NCBI GenBank assembly: GCA_051985675.1
Contig: JBPYFJ010000017.1
Coordinates: forward strand, 1 to 64,000
Direction of reading: 5' to 3'
Source of the DNA: JAFAXD01 sp051985675
GTDB lineage: Bacteria > Pseudomonadota > Alphaproteobacteria > Rhizobiales > Xanthobacteraceae
DNA: 64,000 bases
The translations under genes were made by a program, and so were the position numbers. Shown here piece after piece: positions 34,423 through 45,206 of this stretch. The notes under the pieces are model-generated. The model was not told the DNA's origin. It searched no databases and saw only the letters and a program-made list of their open reading frames with translations. The number at the start of each line of letters is the position of its first letter. The stretch's first letter is position 1.

Positions 34423-35697
34423 ATGTCTTTATCTGGTCCGATCGTTCTCGTCTCCGATACGGCCAATGCGGAATTGGCTGCGCTTCTGCGCGGGCGCGGC
34501 AATTTGTTGGTTAATGAAAGCCTGTGGGCGCTCGCGCCGGCGGCGATCAAGGCTGGTCGTCCGGCAGCGCTGATCCTCGATGAGACGCGCTGGGATCCGG
34601 ACGTCGTCGAGCCGCTCAAGAACGCGATCGCGTCGGCGCGCGAGCCCTATCTGCCGGTGCTGGCGCGCGCCTCTCCGCTCGGCGGGCCGGTGTTCGGCGG
34701 AGCCCTGCCGATCGCGGCGAGCGCGTCGCCGGAACGCGTGCTGGCGCGGCTCCAGTGGGTCTTGCGCCTGCGCGCCTTGCATGCCGCGGTCCTCTACCAT
34801 TTGGCGTCGAACGGGAGTTCCGCGGACGAAATGGCATCGACCCATCCGGACGCACCTTGCAACCCGGCAACCGTGTTGGTGATCGGACGTGGCCGCAATT
34901 ATCGGGAGCTTGCCGCCGCCACGGGTGAGCGCGCCCGTCTCATCAGTACGCTGAGCATCGAGAACGCGGCGCGTTTTCTGTGCGCGCGCGATATCGACGG
35001 CATCATCATCGGCGACGGGTTCGCGCCGCACACGCTGCAGGCATTCGCCATCGCGTTGTCGCAGGACGCGCGCTTTCGCGAACTGCCGATCGGTCTGGTA
35101 GCCGCCGTGCAGCCGCCCGATGAGTGGAACGCGCTTGCCAACTTCGAACGGCTCAGCGGACGCGCGCCCGAGGTCATGGATTACATGATGCCGCTGGTGC
35201 GTCTGCACGCCTACGGAGGGCGTCTGCGCCGGCAGCTCGCGGCGATCGAATCTGGCGGCCTGCTCGATCCCCAGACAGGGCTGTATACACCCGACGCATT
35301 CCTGCGCGAGTTCGAACGCGTCGTCGATGACGCGCGCGAGCGGCGCGCCGCGCTGTCGCTCGCCCGCTTTTCGTTTGCACCGCAGCCCGAGCGCGTGGTT
35401 GACGATCGCGCGGCTCGCCAGGTGATCCGCCTGGCACGTCCGACCGATATCGCAGGCCGCGCCGTAGACGGCTCGATCCTGCTCGCCTTCCCCAACACCG
35501 GCCTGGGCAATGCGCACGCGCTGGTGCGCCGCATCGGACATACGTTGAGCGGATCCCTCCCGGGGGTCGATCAGCAGGACATCCGCTTTGACCCGCAGGT
35601 GACGCTTGCGGTGTTCAAGCCCGGGGACAGCGTCGAGTCGTTGATCGCGCGCGTTTCCGAGGACAGCGCGGTTGCGGCCGGTTCCGGTGGCACATAG
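34423..35697 (+). CDS. Degenerate GGDEF protein with receiver-like N-terminal regions
   Basis: 424 residues. Two alpha/beta receiver-like regions (about 1-110, starting GPIVLVSDTANAELAALL, and 150-260, with VLVIGRGRNYRELAAAT and CARDIDGIIIGDGF) precede a C-terminal GGDEF-type domain. That domain opens with DPQTGLYTPDAFLREF (282 onward), but the catalytic GGDEF is replaced by VDGSI (348-352), so it cannot make c-di-GMP. Five residues upstream the product-inhibition motif RxxD is kept (RPTD, 339-342). This is the layout of c-di-GMP receptors such as Caulobacter PopA. The phospho-acceptor Asp of the first receiver is not obvious. Start chosen where the receiver fold begins. Confidence 0.78.
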   Translation: MSLSGPIVLVSDTANAELAALLRGRGNLLVNESLWALAPAAIKAGRPAALILDETRWDPDVVEPLKNAIASAREPYLPVLARASPLGGPVFGGALPIAASASPERVLARLQWVLRLRALHAAVLYHLASNGSSADEMASTHPDAPCNPATVLVIGRGRNYRELAAATGERARLISTLSIENAARFLCARDIDGIIIGDGFAPHTLQAFAIALSQDARFRELPIGLVAAVQPPDEWNALANFERLSGRAPEVMDYMMPLVRLHAYGGRLRRQLAAIESGGLLDPQTGLYTPDAFLREFERVVDDARERRAALSLARFSFAPQPERVVDDRAARQVIRLARPTDIAGRAVDGSILLAFPNTGLGNAHALVRRIGHTLSGSLPGVDQQDIRFDPQVTLAVFKPGDSVESLIARVSEDSAVAAGSGGT

Positions 35698-35722
35698 GTT
35701 TGCCCCAATGCAGGAGCCAACC

Positions 35723-36382
35723 ATGACCACCTCCCCGCTCGCGATTGACGTCTTTTCCGACGTTGTCTGCCCGTGGTGCTTTATCGGAAAGCGCCGGCTC
35801 GAGAACGCCATTGCGCTGCGGCCCGACATCCCGGTCGAGGTGCACTACCGGCCGTATTTCCTCAACCCCTGGGTACCGCGCGAAGGAATGAGCCGCGTCG
35901 ACTATCTGACCACCAAATTCGGCTCTCCGGAGCGCTATGAGAAGATCGCGCTGCGTGTCGCGCAGGCGGCCGCGAACGAGGGCCTGACCTACAACGTCGG
36001 CGCACTCGCCCGGCAACCCAATACGCTCGATTGCCATCGACTGATCCTGTGGGGCGGGCGTCTCGGCAAAGCCGCGCGGGTCAAGCAGCGGCTGATGGAA
36101 ATCTACTTCAGCGAAGGCGGCGACCTCTCGGACCCGGACGTGTTGGTGCAGGCCGGGTCAGATTGCGGGCTTGATCCCGTGGAAGTCCGCGCCCTGCTCG
36201 CCAGTGATGCCGATGTCACGGCGGTCGAACAGGCTGCTAAATCCGCCCAGGACGCGGGCATCGAGGGCGTTCCGTTCTACGTTTTCGGCAACGTGCTCGC
36301 GGTGTCGGGTGCCCAGGCGCCGGACTATCTTGCGGGCGCGATCGAGCGAGCCGCCAGCGAGCTGGCGAAGTCGGCGGCCTGA
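35723..36382 (+). CDS. DsbA/FrnE-family thioredoxin-fold oxidoreductase
   Basis: 219 residues, no signal peptide, so cytoplasmic. The N-terminus IDVFSDVVCPWCFIGKRRLENAI carries CPWC (C16-C19), followed by a helical insertion and VPFYVFGNVLAVSGAQAPDYL with the cis-Pro before the final strand. FrnE-type proteins act in disulfide handling or polyketide-related isomerisation; here a general redox role is likely. AGGAG lies eight bases before the ATG at 35723. It ends 8 bases from the mfd stop on the opposite strand. Confidence 0.85.
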   Translation: MTTSPLAIDVFSDVVCPWCFIGKRRLENAIALRPDIPVEVHYRPYFLNPWVPREGMSRVDYLTTKFGSPERYEKIALRVAQAAANEGLTYNVGALARQPNTLDCHRLILWGGRLGKAARVKQRLMEIYFSEGGDLSDPDVLVQAGSDCGLDPVEVRALLASDADVTAVEQAAKSAQDAGIEGVPFYVFGNVLAVSGAQAPDYLAGAIERAASELAKSAA

Positions 36383-36389
36383 TTGCAGG

Positions 36390-39300
36390 TCACGCCGCTT
36401 TGGCGAGTCCGGCGATGCCCACCAGCTGCCGCAGAATATCGGCCGCGCCCTTGAGGCGGGCTTCCGACGTTTCCCATTCGTCGAAGAACACCACCTTCAT
36501 GTCAGGACGCACGCGCGCGCCCGGCCCCTGCTCGTGAATGAAGGCAACGAGACCTTCCGGATTGGCAAACGTATCTTCGCGGAACGACAGCACCGCGCCC
36601 TTCGGCCCGACGTCGATCTTGGCCACGTTGGCGCGCCGGCACAACGCCTTGATGGCGACGACATCGAGAAGATGCTTGACCTCGCTCGGCAGCGGGCCGA
36701 ACCGGTCGACGAGTTCGGCGCCGAATGCATCGATGTCGCGCTCCTCCTCGAGATCGGCCAGCCGCCGATAGAGTGCGAGCCGGACCGATAGATCTGCCAC
36801 GTAGTCCTCGGGAATGAGGACGGGCGTGCCGATCGTGATCTGCGGCGACCAGCGGTCCGACACCGGCTCGGCAATGCCGGCCTTGAGGCTCGCCACCGCT
36901 TCCTGAAGCATTTGCTGGTAGAGCTCGAAACCGACTTCCTTGATGTGGCCGGACTGCTCTTCGCCCAGCAGGTTGCCAGCGCCGCGGATGTCGAGGTCAT
37001 GCGAGGCGAGCTGGAACCCGGCGCCTAACGTGTCGAGCGACTGCAGGACCTTGAGCCGCCGTTCGGCCTGGAACGTGATCCGGCGCGTCGGCAGGGTCAG
37101 CAGCGCAAAGGCCCTGGTCTTCGAGCGCCCGACGCGGCCGCGCAGCTGGTAGAGCTGCGCAAGCCCGAACATATCGGCGCGGTGCACGATCAGCGTATTG
37201 GCGGTCGGAATGTCGAGGCCGGACTCGATGATGGCGGTCGACAACAGGACGTCGTACTTGCCGTCATAGAACGCGGACATCACGTCTTCGAGGATCGCTG
37301 CCGGCATCTGTCCATGCGCGACGGCGACCCGCACTTCCGGAACATTCTTGTCGAGGAAGTCCTTAGCGCCGGCGAGATCCTCGATCCGCGGGCTGACATA
37401 AAAACTTTGCCCGCCGCGATAATGCTCGCGCAGCAATGCCTCGCGCACAGTCAGCGGATCGAACGGTGAGATAAACGTGCGCACCGCGAGCCGATCGACG
37501 GGCGCCGATGCGATGATGGAGAGCTCGCGCACGCCGGTGAGCGCGAGTTGCAGGGTGCGTGGGATCGGGGTCGCGGTCAAGGTCAGCACATGGACCTCGG
37601 ATCGCAGCGTCTTGAGGCGTTCCTTGTGGGCGACCCCGAAGTGCTGTTCCTCGTCGACGATCAGAAGCCCGAGGTCCTTGAATCTGATGGTCTTGCCGAG
37701 CAGCGCGTGCGTGCCGATCACGACGTCGAGCGTGCCGTCCGCGACCTTTTTCTTGACCTGGGCGAGTTCCTTGCTGCCGACCAGGCGCGAAGCCTGCGCC
37801 ACATTGACCGGAAAACCGCGAAACCGCTCCGAGAACGTCTTCATGTGCTGGCGTGCCAAAAGCGTGGTCGGCACCACGACGGCGACTTGCTTGCCGCTCA
37901 TCGCCGCCACGAACGCAGCCCGCAGCGCGACCTCGGTCTTGCCGAACCCGACGTCGCCGCAGATCAGCCGGTCCATCGGACGTCCGGATGCGAGATCGTT
38001 CAAAACAGTGTCGATCGCTGCCTGCTGGTCGTCGGTTTCCTCATAGGGAAAGCCCGCACAGAATTCATCGTAAGGCCCAACCGTGGTGGTGAAGCGCGGA
38101 GCTTCGCGCAGTTGCCGTTCAGCCGCTACCTTGATGAGCGCGCCCGCCATTTCGCGGATGCGCTGCTTCATGCGCGCCTTGCGCGACTGCCAGGCGGTGC
38201 CGCCGAGGCGATCGAGATCGACGGTTGTGTCCTCCGATCCGTAGCGCGACAGCAGCTCGATGTTCTCGACCGGCAAGAACAACTTGTCGCCGGCCGCGTA
38301 GTGAATTTCGAGACAGTCATGCGGTGCGCCCGCCGCCTCGATGTTTGCCAGACCGGTGAAGCGCCCGATGCCGTGGTCGACGTGAACCACCAAATCGCCG
38401 GCGGCAAGACTCGTAACTTCGGCGATGAAGTTCTCGGCTCGCTTGGATGCGCGCCGCGGGCGCACCAATCGATCGCCGAGGATGTCCTGTTCGGCGATGA
38501 CCGCGAGGTCGGCGGTCTCGAAGCCGGCTTCTAGCCCCAGCACGGCCAGTACGACCTCGGACTTGGGCCGCGCCAGTGCTTCCGGCCAATTCGCGACCGG
38601 CAGCAGATTGTGCAGGCCGTGGTCGGCGAGCACGTGGCGCAGTCGCTCGCGCGCGCCCTCGCTCCAGAAGGCAATTGCGACACGTTTGCCCGCCGCCTGG
38701 CGGGCTTCGACGTCCGCTCGCACCGCATTGAACACGTTGCGGTCCTTTTGGGCACGCTCGGGTGCGAAGTTGCGTCCCGGGCGCGTCCCGGTGTCGATCA
38801 GATCTGGCCCCTGCTCGGGCGCCGCGAACGACGTGAGCCGCACCTGTGCGGCGGCGGTGAGCCGCGCTTGCCATTCCGCTTCTCCGAGGTAGAGGCGATC
38901 GGCCGGCAGCGGATGGTAGGGCGCGGCGCCCGAGGCCGGGCCCTCGTGCTCCCTGCGCGCCTGGTAATAATCGGTGATCTGGCTGAGCCGCTCGTGGGCG
39001 GCCTCCGCGGCCAGGGGCTCGAGAACGACCGGTGTCCGGGGCACATACTCGAACACGGTGTCGAGCCGGGTGTGAAACAGCGGCAGCCAGTGCTCCATCC
39101 CGGGGTAGCGACGCCCCTCGCTCACCGCCTGATAAAGCAGATCATCGGGTGTCGTTGCGCCGAACGCTTCCACATAGCCCAGCCGAAACCGTCGGATGGT
39201 TTCGCTGGTGAGCTGGAACTCGGCCATTGCGACGAGGTCGAGTGCGCGCAGCTGATCGGTGGTGCGCTGGGTTTCGGGGTCGAAGGCGCGGATCGATTCC

Positions 39301-39896
39301 AGCGTGTCGCCGAAAAAATCCAGACGCACCGGTTGATCCATGCCGGGTGCAAAGAGATCGATGATCCCGCCGCGCACCGCGTAATCACCCGGCTCGCGCA
39401 CGGTCGAGGCGCGCACGAAGCCGTTGAGATCGAGCCAGCGCACAATCTCGTCCATGCGCAGGACGTTGCCCGGGCGTGCCGACAGGGCTTGGGCGGCCAC
39501 CAGCTCCTTGGCGGGCACGCGCTGCAGGGCAGCGTTGACGGTCGTGAGCAGGATCGACGATCCGTCATGTCCCTTGAGCCGCGCGAGACGCGACAGCGTG
39601 GTCATGCGCTGAGCCACGATGCCGCCGTGTGGCGAGACCCGGTCGTAAGGTTGGCAGTCCCACGCCGGGAACTCGAGCAGGACGATGTCCGGGGCAAAGA
39701 ACTTCAGCGCCCGCGACAGCTGGGCCATACGCGGTCCATCCCGGCACACGACCACGAGGCTGACGGCGGGCGCGCCCGGCCGCGCCGCGATCGCGCGCGC
39801 GAGGTCGGCGAGGATAAGACCTTCGGCGCCGTCGGCGACGTTCGCGAGCGTGAGTACGCGGCCCGGGATCACCCGATCGGCGGGGGAGCTTGTCAC
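36390..39896 (-). CDS. mfd: Transcription-repair coupling factor Mfd
   Basis: 1168 residues, standard length. The UvrB-homology N-terminus (FPAWDCQPYDRVSPHGGIVAQRM), the RNA-polymerase interaction domain (GDLVVHVDHGIGRFTGL), the RecG-like translocase with GDVGFGKTEVALRAAF (Walker A), LLIVDEEQHFGVAHKE (DEEQ box) and GRVGRSKTRAFALLTL, and the C-terminal TRCF domain (LALYRRLADLEEERDIDAFG) are all present. It displaces RNA polymerase stalled at DNA damage and recruits UvrA. The gene begins one base after the sdhE stop, so both are on one transcript. Confidence 0.97.
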   Translation of the reverse strand: MTSSPADRVIPGRVLTLANVADGAEGLILADLARAIAARPGAPAVSLVVVCRDGPRMAQLSRALKFFAPDIVLLEFPAWDCQPYDRVSPHGGIVAQRMTTLSRLARLKGHDGSSILLTTVNAALQRVPAKELVAAQALSARPGNVLRMDEIVRWLDLNGFVRASTVREPGDYAVRGGIIDLFAPGMDQPVRLDFFGDTLESIRAFDPETQRTTDQLRALDLVAMAEFQLTSETIRRFRLGYVEAFGATTPDDLLYQAVSEGRRYPGMEHWLPLFHTRLDTVFEYVPRTPVVLEPLAAEAAHERLSQITDYYQARREHEGPASGAAPYHPLPADRLYLGEAEWQARLTAAAQVRLTSFAAPEQGPDLIDTGTRPGRNFAPERAQKDRNVFNAVRADVEARQAAGKRVAIAFWSEGARERLRHVLADHGLHNLLPVANWPEALARPKSEVVLAVLGLEAGFETADLAVIAEQDILGDRLVRPRRASKRAENFIAEVTSLAAGDLVVHVDHGIGRFTGLANIEAAGAPHDCLEIHYAAGDKLFLPVENIELLSRYGSEDTTVDLDRLGGTAWQSRKARMKQRIREMAGALIKVAAERQLREAPRFTTTVGPYDEFCAGFPYEETDDQQAAIDTVLNDLASGRPMDRLICGDVGFGKTEVALRAAFVAAMSGKQVAVVVPTTLLARQHMKTFSERFRGFPVNVAQASRLVGSKELAQVKKKVADGTLDVVIGTHALLGKTIRFKDLGLLIVDEEQHFGVAHKERLKTLRSEVHVLTLTATPIPRTLQLALTGVRELSIIASAPVDRLAVRTFISPFDPLTVREALLREHYRGGQSFYVSPRIEDLAGAKDFLDKNVPEVRVAVAHGQMPAAILEDVMSAFYDGKYDVLLSTAIIESGLDIPTANTLIVHRADMFGLAQLYQLRGRVGRSKTRAFALLTLPTRRITFQAERRLKVLQSLDTLGAGFQLASHDLDIRGAGNLLGEEQSGHIKEVGFELYQQMLQEAVASLKAGIAEPVSDRWSPQITIGTPVLIPEDYVADLSVRLALYRRLADLEEERDIDAFGAELVDRFGPLPSEVKHLLDVVAIKALCRRANVAKIDVGPKGAVLSFREDTFANPEGLVAFIHEQGPGARVRPDMKVVFFDEWETSEARLKGAADILRQLVGIAGLAKAA

Positions 39897-39897
39897 G

Positions 39898-40182
39898 TCA
39901 TCGTCCGTTGTTATGGAACGCGCGCAGTCGCCGGAACAGCGGCGTGTCGTGCTGTGCGGGAACAGCGATCTCGCCGGTCACCCACGCGTAGATCTCCGGA
40001 TCGGGGACGTCACTCAGCCGCTCGAAGTCCGCGATCTCGATATCCGAGAGCTCGCCGATCCAGGCGTCTGCGAACGGCCCCATGATCAAATCGGTCTCGC
40101 GCGTGCCCCGGTGCCAGCAGCGGTAAAGCAGACGCCGCCGGCGCTCGTCCAAACCCATGCTTGATCGTGCCATTCCGGTCAT
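39898..40182 (-). CDS. sdhE: FAD assembly factor SdhE (succinate dehydrogenase assembly factor 2)
   Basis: 94 residues. The core RRRRLLYRCWHRGTRETDLIMGPF contains the RGxxE motif that helps attach FAD to SdhA, followed by the LSDIEIADFERLSDVPDPEIYAWVTGE helices. Several in-frame ATGs lie upstream (40206, 40182, 40173, 40158); 40182 is taken because AGGCG precedes it, but this is uncertain. It ends one base before mfd. It is divergent from recG, with about 125 bases between the two starts. Confidence 0.9.
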   Translation of the reverse strand: MTGMARSSMGLDERRRRLLYRCWHRGTRETDLIMGPFADAWIGELSDIEIADFERLSDVPDPEIYAWVTGEIAVPAQHDTPLFRRLRAFHNNGR

Positions 40183-40307
40183 TCGATCGCCTGTTGCAAA
40201 CGCCAAAAGCCCGGACGTGCCGGGCGCGGCTCATATAGCGCTTGCGCGCGCCATTGTCAGGGGTGATTAGCGTGAGATGCGCGCCGGTGTGCGCGCCGAG
40301 ACAATCG

Positions 40308-42404
40308 ATGCGCCCGCCGGTCCTCAACCCGCTGTTTGCCCCAATCACGACCCTCGCGGGCATCGGATCGAAGGTCGAGCGGCTCTATCGCCGCCTGCTC
40401 GGCCGTGACGAGACGCCCCGCATCATCGATCTCGTGTTCCATCTTCCCACCGGAACCATCGACCGGCGGGCGCAGCCCAAGCTCAGGGACGTGGTGCCGG
40501 GCCGTGTGGTGACCGTAACCGTCACGGTCGATCGCCACCGCCCTGCTCCGCCGCGCCGCGCGCGAGCGCCCTATCTGATCTACGCCAGCGACGACACCGG
40601 CGACATCGTCCTGACCTACTTCAATGCACGGCGCGACTATCTGGAAAAACTGCTGCCGGTCGGCAGCCGCCGCATAGTGTCGGGCACGACCGTCCTCTAC
40701 GACGGCATGCTGCAAATGGTCCATCCCGACCGCGTCGTCGATGAGAACGAGTTCACAAAGCTGCCCCTGATCGAGCCGCAGTACGCCCTGACCGAAGGGC
40801 TGTCGATGAATCAGGTTCGCCGCGCCGCCGAGGCGGCGGTCGAGAAAGTGCCGGCGCTGCCGGAATGGCAGGATGCGGCGTGGCTTGCCGGATCGAACTT
40901 CCCGGCCTTCGCCGATGCAGTGCGCGAGGTTCACCGCCCACCCCGGCCCGACATCTCGCCAGCAGAGCCTGCGTGGTCCCGGCTTGCCTATGATGAATTT
41001 CTGGCCGGGCAGCTCGCGCTAGGGCTCGTGCGCGCCCACACGCGGCGTCCGCGCGGCCGGCGGTCCGCCGGCGACGGCACATTGCGCAGACGGATCGCCG
41101 CCGCCCTGCCCTACGCGCTCACCGGCTCGCAGGTCCGCGCGGTGACGGACATCGTTGCCGATCTCGGCAAGCCCGAGCGGATGTCGCGGCTGCTGCAGGG
41201 CGACGTCGGCTCGGGCAAGACCGTGGTCGCGCTCCTGGCCAGCGCCAGCGTCATCGAGACGGGGCGGCAGGCGGCACTAATGGCCCCGACCGAGATCTTG
41301 GCACGCCAGCATTGGAACACGATCGCGCCGTTGGCCGAGGCGGCCGGGATACGCGCGGCCATTCTCACCGGCCGCGAGCGCGGGCGCGCCCGCAACAACG
41401 TGCTCGAGCGCCTGGCGTGCGGCGAGGTTGATTTGCTGATCGGCACCCACGCGTTATTTCAGGAGGATGTCGGTTTTCGCGATCTCGCGCTCGCCGTGGT
41501 CGATGAGCAGCATCGCTTCGGCGTACACCAGCGCCTGGCGCTCGCCCGCAAGGGCGAGGCGGTCGATCTTCTGGTCATGACCGCGACGCCGATTCCGCGC
41601 ACCCTGGTGCTCACGTATTTCGGCGACATGGACGCGTCCGAACTGCGCGAGAAACCCGCCGGGCGCAAACCGGTCGACACGCGCACGATTCCGCTCGAGC
41701 GCCTCGATGAAGTCGTCGACGCGGTTGGTCGTGCGCTCTACGAGGGCCGCCGCGTCTATTGGGTGTGCCCGCTGGTGGAAGAATCCGAATCGATCGACCT
41801 CGCGGCGGCGCAAGACCGATTTCGCACGTTGACGACGCGGTTCGGCGGCATCGTCGATCTCGTCCACGGCAAGATGAAGGGGCCCGACAAGGATGCCGCG
41901 ATGGCGCGATTTGCCTCCGGCGAATCCAAACTCCTTGTCGCCACCACCGTGATCGAAGTGGGCGTTGACGTTCCGGAGGCTTCCGTGATGGTGGTCGAGC
42001 ACGCCGAGCGGTTCGGGTTGGCTCAGCTGCATCAGCTGCGCGGCCGCATCGGGCGCGGCAGCGAACGCTCGACCTGCCTGTTGCTCTACAAGACGCCGCT
42101 CGGGGAAACCGCCAAGGCTCGGCTCGCGATCATGCGCGAGACTGAGGATGGCTTTCGCATTGCCGAGGAGGATCTGCGCCTGCGCGGTGAAGGCGACGTC
42201 CTTGGTACGCGCCAGAGCGGGCTCCCCGGCTTCCGGGTCGCGCGGATCGAAACTCACGGCTCACTGCTGCAGGCCGCACGCGACGATGCCGCCCTCATAT
42301 TGGCGCGCGACCCCGAGCTCATGTCGGCGCGCGGGGAAGCTCTGCGCGCACTGCTCTATTTGTTCGAGCGTGACGAGGCCATCCGCCTGCTGCGCGCCGG
42401 GTAG
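40308..42404 (+). CDS. recG: ATP-dependent DNA helicase RecG
   Basis: 698 residues from the ATG at 40308. The N-terminal wedge (OB-fold) domain is followed by the helicase core with LLQGDVGSGKTVVALLAS (Walker A), LAVVDEQHRFGVHQRLAL (DEQH), VMTATPIPRTLVLTYFGD and QLHQLRGRIGRGSERSTCLL. C-terminal DFRxxEEDLxxRGxGD-type GFRIAEEDLRLRGEGDVLGTRQSG is present. It remodels stalled replication forks and Holliday junctions. An earlier in-frame start at 40242 adds 22 residues with no homology. The mfd-sdhE unit diverges from it. Confidence 0.96.
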   Translation: MRPPVLNPLFAPITTLAGIGSKVERLYRRLLGRDETPRIIDLVFHLPTGTIDRRAQPKLRDVVPGRVVTVTVTVDRHRPAPPRRARAPYLIYASDDTGDIVLTYFNARRDYLEKLLPVGSRRIVSGTTVLYDGMLQMVHPDRVVDENEFTKLPLIEPQYALTEGLSMNQVRRAAEAAVEKVPALPEWQDAAWLAGSNFPAFADAVREVHRPPRPDISPAEPAWSRLAYDEFLAGQLALGLVRAHTRRPRGRRSAGDGTLRRRIAAALPYALTGSQVRAVTDIVADLGKPERMSRLLQGDVGSGKTVVALLASASVIETGRQAALMAPTEILARQHWNTIAPLAEAAGIRAAILTGRERGRARNNVLERLACGEVDLLIGTHALFQEDVGFRDLALAVVDEQHRFGVHQRLALARKGEAVDLLVMTATPIPRTLVLTYFGDMDASELREKPAGRKPVDTRTIPLERLDEVVDAVGRALYEGRRVYWVCPLVEESESIDLAAAQDRFRTLTTRFGGIVDLVHGKMKGPDKDAAMARFASGESKLLVATTVIEVGVDVPEASVMVVEHAERFGLAQLHQLRGRIGRGSERSTCLLLYKTPLGETAKARLAIMRETEDGFRIAEEDLRLRGEGDVLGTRQSGLPGFRVARIETHGSLLQAARDDAALILARDPELMSARGEALRALLYLFERDEAIRLLRAG

Positions 42405-42428
42405 TCCGGTTGAGGAGTCGCAGTTCGA

Positions 42429-43202
42429 TCAGGCCGCCGGCTCTTTGGCGCGGGCCTCGCGCACAGCCTTTGCCGCCAGGGCAGTCTGGGCCAGCGCCGA
42501 GAGCTTTTTGTTCGGATCGGAGCTTGGCTGCACCATGCCGGCCGACATCAGCACCGTCATTGCGGCTTCGACCGATATATCGAGTTCGATGATATCGGCG
42601 CGCGGCAGATAGAAAAAGAACCCAGTGGTCGGGTTCGGGGTGCACGGCAGAAACACCGACACGTGCTCGCCGGCGGGCAGACGCTCGGCGACATCCGCGC
42701 TCGGCGATTGCGACATGAATACCAACGACCACATGCCTGGCGCCGGAAACTCGACGAGGCCGACCTTGCGAAAGCTCGAACCCGAGTTGGAAAAGATGGT
42801 TTCGAAAATCTGCTTCATCGTCCGATAGATCGGGCGCACGATCGGCATTCGGTGCAGCAGGCTGTCGCCAAATTCCACGAGCTTGCGCCCGACGATGTTG
42901 GCGGTGACGAAGCCGAGCAACGTCAGGGTGACGAACGCGATGATGAGACCGGTGCCGGGTATTCTGACCGGCATATAGGTTTCCGGCCGATAGAGTACCG
43001 GAATGAACGGCCGCACCACATCGTCGACCCAGTTGACGAACCACCAGAGCAGATAGCCGGTGATGAAGACCGGACCGACCAGCACCAGGCCGGTGAGGAA
43101 ATAGTTGCGGATGCGAGCGCCCAGGCTGGCGTGATGCGGCGGTTTATCCGCGTCCGGAGCCAGCGTTAGCGGCGGTGGTGCGGGGCTTTGCTCGGTGTTC
43201 AT
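42429..43202 (-). CDS. DUF502 family membrane protein
   Basis: 257 residues. Two membrane helices (YFLTGLVLVGPVFITGYLLWWFV and GLIIAFVTLTLLGFVTANIVG) are followed by the DUF502 soluble pattern: RMPIVRPIYRTMKQIFETIF, VGLVEFPAPGMWSLVFMSQ and VFLPCTPNPTTGFFFYLPRADI. The function of this family is not established. The ATG at 43202 is preferred over the longer frame. It is convergent with recG (25 bases between stops) and in line with glmS upstream. Confidence 0.87.
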   Translation of the reverse strand: MNTEQSPAPPPLTLAPDADKPPHHASLGARIRNYFLTGLVLVGPVFITGYLLWWFVNWVDDVVRPFIPVLYRPETYMPVRIPGTGLIIAFVTLTLLGFVTANIVGRKLVEFGDSLLHRMPIVRPIYRTMKQIFETIFSNSGSSFRKVGLVEFPAPGMWSLVFMSQSPSADVAERLPAGEHVSVFLPCTPNPTTGFFFYLPRADIIELDISVEAAMTVLMSAGMVQPSSDPNKKLSALAQTALAAKAVREARAKEPAA

Positions 43203-43301
43203 GTGCGCGCCGGTACGACTCCAAGTTGTCGATTTCGAGTCCGGCATTGCATTATAGCGCTGGACCAGTAGCGCCTGCCAAGTCTTTCGGGACGCGGTCG
43301 C

Positions 43302-45128
<1,827 letters not shown>

Positions 45129-45206
45129 TTCCGTCTACCGTCTCCGTGCTGGGGTCGCGTTTAGGTGGATTCCCCTCTGGTTAGAAATCACAAAATGTCG
45201 CCGGTT

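Noticed and set aside
38610..40085. Long open frame of 491 codons on the plus strand opposite mfd
   Set aside because: It lies entirely antisense to the conserved mfd gene. Long antisense frames are expected in high-GC coding DNA, and its translation shows no domain.
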